Source of the DNA: JANYHF01 sp031393505
GTDB taxonomy: Bacteria > Pseudomonadota > Alphaproteobacteria > Rhizobiales > Hyphomicrobiaceae
Assembly (NCBI GenBank): GCA_031393505.1
Contig: JANMVX010000272.1
Coordinates: forward strand, 1 to 11,729
Reading direction: 5' to 3'
DNA length: 11,729 nt
In this document: in pieces, positions 1 through 6,835 of the stretch
Numbering within the stretch: position 1 is the first letter of the stretch
Layout of the letters: each line of letters opens with the position of its first letter
The notes under the pieces: generated by a model
The model's database searches: none
Told to the model about the DNA's origin: nothing
What the model saw: only the letters and a program-made list of their open reading frames with translations
Translations under genes and position numbers: made by a program

Positions 1-941
1 TCCGGCTGCTGGTGATCGATCCCAAGGGTGTCGACCATCGCGGTTTTGATGGCGTCAGCCACCTCCTCTCGCCCGTGCTCAGCGATGCGGCGCAGGCGTC
101 CAGCGCGCTCTCCTGGTGCGTGGCCGAGATGGAAGAGCGCCTGAAAGTGATGGCCAAGCTCAACTTGCGTGGCATCGGTACTTACAACAATTCCGTGCGC
201 AACGCTCTGCGTCAGGGGACGGGTTTCAAACGCAAGGTGCAGACCGGGTTCGACCGCAAGACCGGCCGCGCCATCTACGAAGAAGAATCCTTCGCGCCAA
301 AAGCGATGCCCTACATCGTTGTGGTCGTCGATGACCTGGAGCTGTTGCTGCAGGGCGCGGGCGAAGAGGCGGACCAGTCGCTGCAGCGCCTCGGCCAGAT
401 GGCCCGCTCTGCCGGCATTCACATTATCGCTGCGACGGGGCGGCTGGACTCCGACAAACTGTCGGCAGGACTGCGCTCCAATCTGCCCGCGCGCCTCACC
501 TTCAAGCTGCCGTCCAAGGCGCAAAGCCGGCTCGCCATCAACGACGGCGGCGCGGAGCTGCTGCTGGGCGCCGGCGACCTTCTGTTCGGCGTCGGCGGCG
601 CTCCGGTACGTGGACAAGCCCCGATGCTGGGCGAGCGTGATGTGGCGAAAGTGGTAGAAGCCATCCGCCGCCAGGGTCCGCCCAACTACGAGGCAGCGAT
701 CAGCCAAGCTATGACCCCGCAGGCCAAGCCGACGGTGGATACCGAGACCTACCAACAGGCGGTGAGCCTCACCATCCAGCAGGGCGGCATGTCCGTAGCG
801 GACTTGCGTGCGCGCCTGGGCTTGGCCTATGGCGTCGCCAACGATCTGATGGGCCGCATGCAGGAGACCGGGCTGGTTTCCGCCGAGGTAGACGACAAAG
901 GCCGTCGCCCCGTGTTGCTCGGCCGCACCGCCTCCGCCTAA
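1..941 (+). CDS. ftsK: DNA translocase FtsK, C-terminal part (5' end outside window)
   Basis: FtsK is a septum-anchored, hexameric ATP-driven DNA pump that moves and orients chromosome termini at division and activates XerCD recombination at dif. The frame is open from base 3, and the first residues (RLLVIDPKGVD) match the family motor just after Walker A, so the membrane domain, linker and Walker A lie upstream. Visible are the motor beta domain, with the typical block QTGFDRKTGRAIYEEE and Walker B strand YIVVVVDD, and then the C-terminal gamma winged-helix domain (about the last 65 residues), which reads KOPS sites. Two motor motifs differ from the family norm. Walker B ends DD rather than DE (bases 330–335), and the usual TQRP is TGRL (435–446). 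The gene is followed by lolA, the common alphaproteobacterial arrangement, which argues that this is the main FtsK copy. Family assignment is certain; the effect of the substitutions is unknown. Confidence 0.96.
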   Translation, partial: RLLVIDPKGVDHRGFDGVSHLLSPVLSDAAQASSALSWCVAEMEERLKVMAKLNLRGIGTYNNSVRNALRQGTGFKRKVQTGFDRKTGRAIYEEESFAPKAMPYIVVVVDDLELLLQGAGEEADQSLQRLGQMARSAGIHIIAATGRLDSDKLSAGLRSNLPARLTFKLPSKAQSRLAINDGGAELLLGAGDLLFGVGGAPVRGQAPMLGERDVAKVVEAIRRQGPPNYEAAISQAMTPQAKPTVDTETYQQAVSLTIQQGGMSVADLRARLGLAYGVANDLMGRMQETGLVSAEVDDKGRRPVLLGRTASA

Positions 942-1066
942 TTTGGCTCATATTTGCATGGAATGGCCAAGCGATCAGTTTTGAGTTGCATGTGGGCACA
1001 AGAGGGGCGAGGCGCGAGCCGGCCGGGCCCACGCGGAACATCACTTTACACCTGGAGCCAGTTCGT

Positions 1067-1810
1067 ATGAGCGCAGCGGGACAAACTCTTCGCCTGGTCG
1101 TTTTGAGCGCGGCCTTGGCCGGCGTCGCCATATTGGGGCAGACGACCATCAGCCACGCCGCCGACGCCAAGGATGCCGGCAAGGCCGTGGGGGCGTCCAA
1201 TTGGGGCGCCAAGGTCGGCACCCAGACCGGCGCGGCGGGCAACGTCCAGATGGACGAAAAGCAGGCCGCCGCGATGACCGACATCAACGCCTACTTCAAC
1301 GGCATCAATGAGCTGCGCGGTAAATTCCTGCAAACGGACGCCGAACAGCAGCAGCAGAAGGGCGACTTCTACATCAAGCGCCCGGGCAAATTCCGCTTCG
1401 TCTACGGCGCACCCAGCCAGCTGGTGATCCTGTCGGACGGTGAGACATTGTCGTTCGAGGACTATGATCTCAAGCACGCTGATCGCTACGGAGTCGATTC
1501 CACACCCTTCCGCCTGCTGCTGGCCAAGGACGTGAACCTGACGCGTGACGCCGACATCAAGGAACTGACCGCCACCGATGACCTCGTGACCATGACGTTG
1601 CAGGACAAGACATCCGACAATCAGGGTCAGATTCAGCTGTTTTTCGTCAAAACCGACGGCAAACTGGAGCTGAAGGAGTGGGTGATCGCCGGTCCGCAGG
1701 GCGACAACACACGGGTGGAAATCGCCAATCTGGTGCGCGACAAGCCAGCCGATCCGAAGTTTTTCGAGAACGCTCCATTGGAGCTGCAGGCCAGTCAGGG
1801 GAAACACTAG
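1067..1810 (+). CDS. lolA: Outer-membrane lipoprotein carrier protein LolA
   Basis: LolA is the periplasmic chaperone that takes lipoproteins from the inner-membrane LolCDE complex to the outer membrane. The ATG at 1067 is chosen because GGAG at 1054–1057 sits 9 nt upstream and the protein then opens with a good signal peptide (basic start, hydrophobic residues 9–24, likely cleavage after SHA near residue 31). A TTG 81 bases upstream in frame would spoil the signal peptide. A linker of about 35 residues rich in A, G, K and Q follows. The LolA fold starts near residue 70, with the run LRGKFLQT, the strand FYIKRPGKFRF (R105 corresponds to the functionally important Arg43 of mature E. coli LolA) and LVILSDGETL. 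At 247 residues it is slightly long for the family, owing to the linker. It lies 125 bases after ftsK, and no strong terminator was seen between them. Confidence 0.93.
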   Translation: MSAAGQTLRLVVLSAALAGVAILGQTTISHAADAKDAGKAVGASNWGAKVGTQTGAAGNVQMDEKQAAAMTDINAYFNGINELRGKFLQTDAEQQQQKGDFYIKRPGKFRFVYGAPSQLVILSDGETLSFEDYDLKHADRYGVDSTPFRLLLAKDVNLTRDADIKELTATDDLVTMTLQDKTSDNQGQIQLFFVKTDGKLELKEWVIAGPQGDNTRVEIANLVRDKPADPKFFENAPLELQASQGKH

Positions 1811-1896
1811 GTTGTCCACAGGGCGAATCGCTCAACCTGGGATGGAGTTTTCGGAGCGTATACAATTCAACTATTCGTGATTGTTTAGGACGGCTC

Positions 1897-1924
1897 TTGA
1901 AATCGGGAGCAACCGGCCTATTTT
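1897..1924 (+). promoter_or_regulatory. Candidate sigma-70-type promoter of the sRNA
   Basis: TTGAAA at 1897–1902 and TATTTT at 1919–1924 are separated by 16 bases. A start 6–7 bases downstream would fall at about 1930–1931, immediately before the first stem of the hairpin series (1934). The fit of promoter, start and first hairpin supports a dedicated transcript rather than lolA read-through. The -10 box matches the consensus only partly, and no expression data are available. Confidence 0.55.
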
Positions 1925-1930
1925 CTGATG

Positions 1931-2062
1931 ATCGCAAGCACTTCCTATATCGGTAGTGCCCCCCCGTCTAACCGATGGTGTGCTTGCTAGCGTCGGCCCC
2001 CTCCCGACGCTCTTGCGCCTCTAGCGCAGAAGGCGTCCAACGCGAGTTGGACGCCTTTTTTT
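1931..2062 (+). ncRNA. Candidate structured small RNA (~130 nt, four hairpins)
   Basis: No protein gene fits here, but the plus strand folds into four consecutive hairpins. Hairpin 1: stem 1934–1941 with 1980–1987 (8 perfect pairs), inner pairs 1944–1945/1977–1978 and 1949–1954/1971–1976, and a 16-base loop containing seven C in a row (1959–1965). Hairpin 2: 1989–1996 with 2004–2011 (8 perfect pairs), loop CCCCCTC. Hairpin 3: 2014–2018 with 2024–2028, loop CTCTA. Hairpin 4 is an intrinsic terminator. A promoter-like sequence ends just upstream. Pyrimidine-rich, Shine–Dalgarno-complementary loops are known in several alphaproteobacterial trans-acting sRNAs (for example Rhodobacter CcsR RNAs with CCUCCUCCC loops). 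The resemblance here is in kind, not in exact sequence. I do not recognise the family. The alternative is a terminated leader upstream of xth. Confidence 0.7.
2031..2062 (+). terminator. Strong intrinsic terminator
   Basis: A perfect 10-bp stem (2031–2040 with 2047–2056) with a 6-base loop (CGCGAG) is followed by six further T (2057–2062). It is the fourth hairpin of the candidate sRNA. It would also stop any transcription reading through from lolA before it reaches xth. Confidence 0.92.
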
Positions 2063-2066
2063 CGTT

Positions 2067-2264
2067 GGGGGACATGATCTTCATCTTCGGCAATGCACAG
2101 AACGCGCGTTTAAGGCACTATGCCCGAGCCGAAGATGAAGTTCGTGTCCCCGCTCTGCCGTGCTGTCCGTGGCAGACCAGGGACACGAACCTCATCTTCG
2201 AACGAGCTGGCGGTTTGTCCCACTTCTAAGGTTGGCGGCCGTTGAAGATGACGATCATGTCCCC
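2067..2264. repeat. Four-unit palindromic repeat cluster (BIME-like or MITE-like)
   Basis: Four related ~22–25-bp units alternate in orientation: 2067–2091 (forward), 2128–2151 (reverse), 2180–2203 (forward) and 2242–2264 (reverse). All share a core close to GGGGACAYGA followed by TCATCTTC. The two outer units resemble each other most (GACATGATC) and so do the two inner ones (GACACGAAC). The inner pair can form a long hairpin of 19 pairs out of 20 (2131–2150 with 2180–2199), with a further 6-bp stem inside (2154–2159/2171–2176). The cluster fills the space between the sRNA terminator and the xth start and ends 14 bases before its ATG. Such arrays are usually mobilised by REP-associated tyrosine transposases. 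None is encoded here, and no target-site duplication is evident. Confidence 0.8.
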
Positions 2265-2278
2265 ACCCTGGTGACCCC

Positions 2279-3091
2279 ATGAAACTCCGACTGGCGACCT
2301 GGAACATCAATTCCGTGCGGCTGCGCATTGCCTCGGTGGAACGGCTGCTGAAGGAGCACGCGCCGGACGTGCTCTGCCTGCAGGAAATCAAATGCGCCAG
2401 CGAACTGTTCCCACGGGACGCCTTTGCGGCAGCCGGATATCCACACGCAGTCGTGCACGGCCAGCCGGGCTACCATGGCGTAGCGACTGTCTCGCGCTTC
2501 CCGCTCACTGAAATCGTCCGGCATGACCACAATGGCACCGGCGAGGCGCGGCATCTGGCGGTGAATGTCGTGCCCAAGGCCAAACACAAGGGCCTGGTGG
2601 TCGACAACTTCTACGTCCCCTCGGGCGGCGACGAACCGGACCGCGAGGTCAACGCCAAATTTGGTCACAAGCTCGACTATCTAGCCGGCATGGCCAAGTG
2701 GATGAGCGCGGGAGCGGAGGGCGGCACAAACCGCGTGGCCGTTGGAGACATGAACGTCGCCCCGCTCGAGCACGACGTCTGGTCGCACAAGAAAATGCTC
2801 GGCATTGTCAGCCACACGCCGGTCGAGGTGGAAGCCGTCGCCAAGGTCATGGCAGCCGGCGACTGGGGCGATGTCATGCGCGGGTTCGTGCCCGAAGCGG
2901 AAAAACTCTATACGTGGTGGAGCTACCGCTCTGCCGACTGGTTGACCGCCGACAAGGGCCGTCGGCTGGATCACGTCTGGCTGAACAAAAAGGCCAGCGC
3001 CAAGGCCACCGCGATGACTGTGCTGAAAGATGCGCGCGGCTGGACCCAGCCGTCCGATCATGTGCCGGTGATTGTCGATCTGGAAGTGTGA
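2279..3091 (+). CDS. xth: Exodeoxyribonuclease III / AP endonuclease (ExoIII family)
   Basis: The enzyme nicks DNA at abasic sites and trims 3' ends in base-excision repair. It acts in the cytoplasm. The 270-residue protein has the full endonuclease/exonuclease/phosphatase signature set: WNIN (8–11), LQEIK with metal-binding E36, YVPSGGD (112–118), GDMNVAP with D157 and N159 (156–162), RRLDHVWL (228–235) and the catalytic SDHVPV with D260/H261. The length is usual for the family. The ATG at 2279 starts the conserved MKLRLATWNIN run. Only a weak GGTGA at 2270–2274 precedes it, so translation initiation may be modest. A terminator and a palindromic repeat array sit directly upstream and no clear promoter was found, so how the gene is transcribed is unclear. 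It follows lolA in many alphaproteobacteria, which supports the placement. Confidence 0.96.
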   Translation: MKLRLATWNINSVRLRIASVERLLKEHAPDVLCLQEIKCASELFPRDAFAAAGYPHAVVHGQPGYHGVATVSRFPLTEIVRHDHNGTGEARHLAVNVVPKAKHKGLVVDNFYVPSGGDEPDREVNAKFGHKLDYLAGMAKWMSAGAEGGTNRVAVGDMNVAPLEHDVWSHKKMLGIVSHTPVEVEAVAKVMAAGDWGDVMRGFVPEAEKLYTWWSYRSADWLTADKGRRLDHVWLNKKASAKATAMTVLKDARGWTQPSDHVPVIVDLEV

Positions 3092-3142
3092 TAGGCTTTC
3101 CGCCCCGATCCGATCCTGCGTGCCCATGGAGGGGCGCAATCC

Positions 3143-3949
3143 ATGACCGATATGAAGCTGGCCGTCATCGGCGCAGCCGGCCGCATGGGCCTGACGTTGA
3201 TCCGCACCGTGAAGGACGTGCATGGCTGCTGCGTCGGAGCGGCCATTGAGATGCCGGGTTCGATCGCCCTGGGCCAGGACGCGGGGCTGCTGGCGGGCGT
3301 GGGTAAGCTGACCGTGCCGATCACGGACGATTTTGCCGCCATCGCCGGCCATGTCGATGGCGTGCTGGATTTCTCGACCCCCGTCGCATCGCTGCAGGTC
3401 GCCGCCATCGCCGCCAAGGCGGGGATCGTGCATGTCATCGGCACCACCGGTTTCAACGCCGACGACGAGAAAAAGATCGCCGGCTACGCCAAGAAGGCGC
3501 GCATCGTGAAGGCCGGCAATATGAGCCTTGGCGTGAATTTGCTGGCGGGACTAACGCGAAAAATCGCGGCCGCGCTGGATGAGGATTTTGACATCGAGAT
3601 CGTGGAAATGCACCACAAGCATAAAGTGGACGCGCCCTCGGGCACGGCTCTCATGTTTGGCCAGGCGGCCGCCGAAGGGCGTGGGATCGATCTCGCCAAA
3701 AACTCCGTCCGCTCGCGCGACGGCAACACCGGCGCGCGCGAACGGGGATCAATCGGCTTTGCCACCTTGCGCGGGGGCAACGTGGTCGGCGAACACACGG
3801 TGATTTTCGCGGGTGAAAACGAGCGTATCGAGATCACCCACAAGGCGATGGATCGGGGGATTTTCGCACGTGGCGCCGTGAAGGCGGCGCTGTGGGCGCG
3901 GGGACAACCGCCGGGGCTGTATTCGATTGCGGATATGTTGGGGCTGTAG
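3143..3949 (+). CDS. dapB: 4-hydroxy-tetrahydrodipicolinate reductase DapB
   Basis: DapB reduces the dihydrodipicolinate precursor with NAD(P)H in the diaminopimelate/lysine pathway, which supplies cell-wall DAP. It is a cytoplasmic enzyme, normally a homotetramer. Seen in the 268-residue protein: the nucleotide-binding GAAGRMG (10–16), DFSTP (76–80), GTTGF (100–104) and the catalytic segment HHKHKVDAPSGTA (157–169), in which H157 and K161 correspond to the E. coli catalytic His and Lys. The start is fixed by a strong Shine–Dalgarno GGAGGGG (3128–3134), 8 bases before the ATG. It lies 51 bases after xth and reads in the same direction, so co-transcription is possible. The gene ends just before a large palindrome, and asd of the same pathway follows. 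Confidence 0.97.
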   Translation: MTDMKLAVIGAAGRMGLTLIRTVKDVHGCCVGAAIEMPGSIALGQDAGLLAGVGKLTVPITDDFAAIAGHVDGVLDFSTPVASLQVAAIAAKAGIVHVIGTTGFNADDEKKIAGYAKKARIVKAGNMSLGVNLLAGLTRKIAAALDEDFDIEIVEMHHKHKVDAPSGTALMFGQAAAEGRGIDLAKNSVRSRDGNTGARERGSIGFATLRGGNVVGEHTVIFAGENERIEITHKAMDRGIFARGAVKAALWARGQPPGLYSIADMLGL

Positions 3950-3955
3950 TGAGCA

Positions 3956-4044
3956 AGAAAGACGTGAAATCGTGAAATCGCCAAGTCGCCAAATCGGGCT
4001 ACCCGACTTGGCGACCTCACGACTTGGCGATTTCGCGTCTTTCT
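3956..4044. repeat. 89-bp symmetrical palindrome made of octamer units
   Basis: The left side has AGAAAGACG (3956–3964) and then four octamers: TGAAATCG, TGAAATCG, CCAAGTCG and CCAAATCG (3965–3996). After a 7-base centre (3997–4003), four octamers read as the complement: CGACTTGG, CGACCTCA, CGACTTGG and CGATTTCG (4004–4035). CGTCTTTCT (4036–4044) closes the outer stem perfectly. The octamer consensus is about YSAARTCG. The outer 9 bp are perfect, and the inner part pairs with some mismatches or can slip by one unit. The right edge runs into TCTTTCTTTCT, so the structure may act as an imperfect terminator for dapB. It begins 6 bases after the dapB stop codon. Confidence 0.8.
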
Positions 4045-4141
4045 TTCTGCCCCTTCCTGCGCCAACAAATCCATTGCCAGCCTTTCCCAATGCGCTATGC
4101 CTCGCGCCTCTAGCAATCGCCTGCCAAAGGACACCCTTTCA

Positions 4142-5179
<1,038 letters not shown>

Positions 5180-5186
5180 GGCATTG

Positions 5187-5309
5187 CGTAGGGCGCGATA
5201 GGCCTCTTCGCCGTATTGCGCCACAGGGGGTCAACGCAACCGCCGTCGCCCGACCGCACGTCCGGCGGCGCAATACGGCGCGAAGAAAAAGCGCCTATTG
5301 CGCCCTACG
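5187..5309. repeat. Pair of inverted REP-like hairpins between convergent genes
   Basis: The right hairpin pairs 5267–5275 with 5296–5304 and 5277–5281 with 5291–5295: 14 pairs, one bulged C, an A-rich loop. The left hairpin pairs 5192–5203 with 5210–5222, with one bulged G and one G·T pair. The two hairpins are near-copies in opposite orientation, sharing GGCGCRATA, and are bracketed by GTAGGGC and GCCCTAC, so the whole 123 bp is also one long interrupted palindrome with a 44-base centre. It fills the gap between the asd stop (5179) and the stop of the convergent gene (5315) and is likely to end transcription from both sides. From memory, motifs of this GTAGGGCGC–TTGCGCC type recur in many proteobacterial genomes. 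Confidence 0.8.
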
Positions 5310-5314
5310 TCCCA

Positions 5315-6112
5315 TCACAGCACAATCCACACGAACAGCGCGCAGATCGCCGGCAGCGGCAGGACGAAAAGATACATCCCCCAAATCTGAAAGACCTCGC
5401 GCCATTTCAGTTTCGCCAACGCGTGCTGGTGGTACGGGGAGGGGGCTGACCGGTTCTCGTGCCGCATCTGCTGGGCGCTTGCGATCTCGCTGTCGATGTC
5501 GTCGTGATTGATGTCGCAACGCTCGAGGGCGCCCTCATACTCAGCGACCAGATGGTTCAGCGTGCCCTCGTCGATCAGCGCGGCGGCGCGCAACCGGCGC
5601 ACCACCGAGTTCACTTCCAGAGCGCTCTTGTTGAGCCGCCGCGCCATCGACTCATAGCCGCGCGCCAGCTCGACCAGGCCAAGCACCAGCGCAAACAATC
5701 CGGTCGAGAAGCCCACGAAATCCAGAAGCTTGCGGGTCTCTTCGCTCAGCATCGCGCCGAAGTTGAGAATGAAGTAGGGCAGCATGAACCCGACCACGCC
5801 GAGCGTCGCAAAGGCGAATGTGCTGGCCTGTTGCTTGCGCTCATAGCGCTTGGCCGCGTTGAAGCGCGCCCGCTTCACGATGGTCCAATCGTGCAGATAT
5901 TGTTGGCGCAGGTCGGCGAGGTGGTCGTCCACATCGTCCGCGAACGGCCGGGATGCGTAGGGCGCCCCGTCGGTCACGACCAAAGTGGGTTTGCGCAAGG
6001 ACGACATGGGAATTTTATCGAGTGATTCGCAGGGCGGTTCAACAGCCGTCAGGGTTTGCGCACCGTTCGCCTGATGCAACGCCAGCGCCCCGGGCATCCG
6101 AACCCGAGTCAT
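5315..6112 (-). CDS. Probable SLATT-domain membrane protein
   Basis: The 265-residue protein has a poorly conserved N-terminal tail, then an amphipathic helix (DWTIVKRARFNAAKRYERKQ, about 75–94), two adjacent transmembrane segments (97–119 and 131–151), a long charged helical part, the motif CDINHDDID (199–207) and a third transmembrane segment at the very C-terminus. The two-helix hairpin followed by helices and an NH..ID motif is the pattern of SLATT domains (SMODS and SLOG-associating two-TM effector). These are predicted membrane-disrupting effectors in nucleotide-signal defence systems, and they also occur alone. No nucleotidyltransferase or SLOG gene is in the window, so a defence role is only a guess. 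The start is uncertain: TTG 6124, ATG 6112, ATG 6097 and ATG 6007 are all in frame and none has a good Shine–Dalgarno. It follows a small secreted ORF by 18 bases and is probably translated with it. Confidence 0.75.
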   Translation of the reverse strand: MTRVRMPGALALHQANGAQTLTAVEPPCESLDKIPMSSLRKPTLVVTDGAPYASRPFADDVDDHLADLRQQYLHDWTIVKRARFNAAKRYERKQQASTFAFATLGVVGFMLPYFILNFGAMLSEETRKLLDFVGFSTGLFALVLGLVELARGYESMARRLNKSALEVNSVVRRLRAAALIDEGTLNHLVAEYEGALERCDINHDDIDSEIASAQQMRHENRSAPSPYHQHALAKLKWREVFQIWGMYLFVLPLPAICALFVWIVL

Positions 6113-6130
6113 GTCATAAGGCAAAAGACA

Positions 6131-6406
6131 TCAATTGCCCCGCCCCACCGGATTCGCCGTAATATCCAGCACGCCCGGCTTGGCCAAGGGCGCAGCCGCC
6201 GCCACCCACGGTAGACAGCCGTTCCAGACGGTTTCGCCCCCCTCAAGATCGCCGTAGCGCAGCAGCATGGCGGCCTTGTTGGCCTGGAACTCGCGCTGGG
6301 TCAGTTCGTCTTGGGGCAGAAAGGCATAGGCTTGGCCGTGGAGGCCACCACAAAGGAGGCCTGCGCCAAGACCAACGGCTTTGAGGATGCGTCCGAAATC
6401 AAGCAC
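6131..6406 (-). CDS. Small secreted protein of unknown function
   Basis: A 91-residue product. The GTG at 6406 is chosen because AGGAG (6414–6418) lies exactly 7 bases upstream and the protein then starts MLDFGRILK, followed by a hydrophobic stretch and a plausible cleavage site after AYA (near residue 28): a clean signal peptide. An ATG at 6433 is in frame but lacks a Shine–Dalgarno and would bury the hydrophobic core. The mature part is about 63 residues with a single cysteine and the motif GGETVWNGCLPW. I recognise no family. It begins inside the 3' end of the preceding ORF in another frame and stops 18 bases before the SLATT-like gene, so all three may form one transcript. Confidence 0.6.
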   Translation of the reverse strand: MLDFGRILKAVGLGAGLLCGGLHGQAYAFLPQDELTQREFQANKAAMLLRYGDLEGGETVWNGCLPWVAAAAPLAKPGVLDITANPVGRGN

Positions 6407-6597
6407 TGCGCTACTCCTGTTTTCGCAAGGCATACTGACGATGCGGCGCTAACGGACTGATGCTTGGCGGCGCCAACATGCTGCGAGGCTGAACAGGTGC
6501 TTTGCGCGTGTTCCGAATTGGCGGACCAGGCGGCGGCAGTCAGCGACACTGTCAACGCAATCGCCAGACCAAGACCCATCAATTTGTTAGCGAACAT
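6301..6597 (-). CDS. Small signal-peptide ORF, hypothetical
   Basis: A 98-residue reading frame starting at ATG 6597, with GGGG six bases upstream. The first 25 residues form a typical signal peptide (MFANKLMGLGLAIALTVSLT then AAAWSA). The remainder is rich in S, A and C (four cysteines) and low in complexity. Its last ~35 codons overlap the next ORF by 106 bases in a different frame. That much overlap is unusual and suggests that either the natural stop has been lost by a frameshift or this 3' part is not important. The frame is also open upstream of 6597, but without a signal peptide at its start. No family is recognised. The first half looks coding; the C-terminal part is doubtful. Confidence 0.4.
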   Translation of the reverse strand: MFANKLMGLGLAIALTVSLTAAAWSANSEHAQSTCSASQHVGAAKHQSVSAASSVCLAKTGVAQCLISDASSKPLVLAQASFVVASTAKPMPFCPKTN

Positions 6598-6698
6598 TGC
6601 AATCCCCTGTGTGTTGCCGCGATCCATGTCTAAAGTCATGCAAACTCCGTGCACGATTGAAGGCGACAGCAAAGACGTGGTTAAGGAAATGTGAAGGG

Positions 6699-6714
6699 CA
6701 TTGCGTCGGCAATG
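6699..6714. promoter_or_regulatory. Possible operator palindrome in the divergent intergenic region
   Basis: CATTGC and GCAATG form a perfect 6-bp inverted repeat with a 4-base spacer (GTCG). It lies in the 238-base region between the divergent small-secreted-protein gene and the aldolase-like gene. Dyads of this size suit a dimeric regulator, but a single short dyad can arise by chance. Nothing else distinct was seen in 6598–6835. Confidence 0.25.
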
Positions 6715-6835
6715 TTTGGCGGGGAGCATCGTTATGTGCGCGGTGATCCGGGCTCAGCGCCACAAATCCGCTAGCCGCAACTCCCACCAGTCGGCTATCA
6801 ACGTCTCGAAACTCGGCAACCGGAGCCACAGCCCC

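Noticed and set aside
992..1032. GTGGGC…GCCCAC inverted repeat upstream of lolA considered as an ftsK terminator
   Set aside because: The stem is only 6 bp with a ~29-base loop and is not followed by a T-run; it is too weak to call.
1046..1819. A 257-codon frame antisense to lolA
   Set aside because: The lolA frame has a signal peptide, a ribosome site and family motifs; the antisense product shows none of these.
1975..2229. A short plus-strand ORF across the sRNA terminator and repeats
   Set aside because: It crosses a strong intrinsic terminator and several palindromic units and has no coding character.
2067..2264. Possible CRISPR array
   Set aside because: The units alternate in orientation, the spacers differ in length and only four copies exist; this is a palindromic repeat cluster, not direct repeats with even spacers.
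5953..5970. GTAGGGCGC inside the SLATT-like gene resembling the edge of the REP-like element at 5187
   Set aside because: Only nine bases match, with no hairpin partner nearby; it is explained by the coding sequence.
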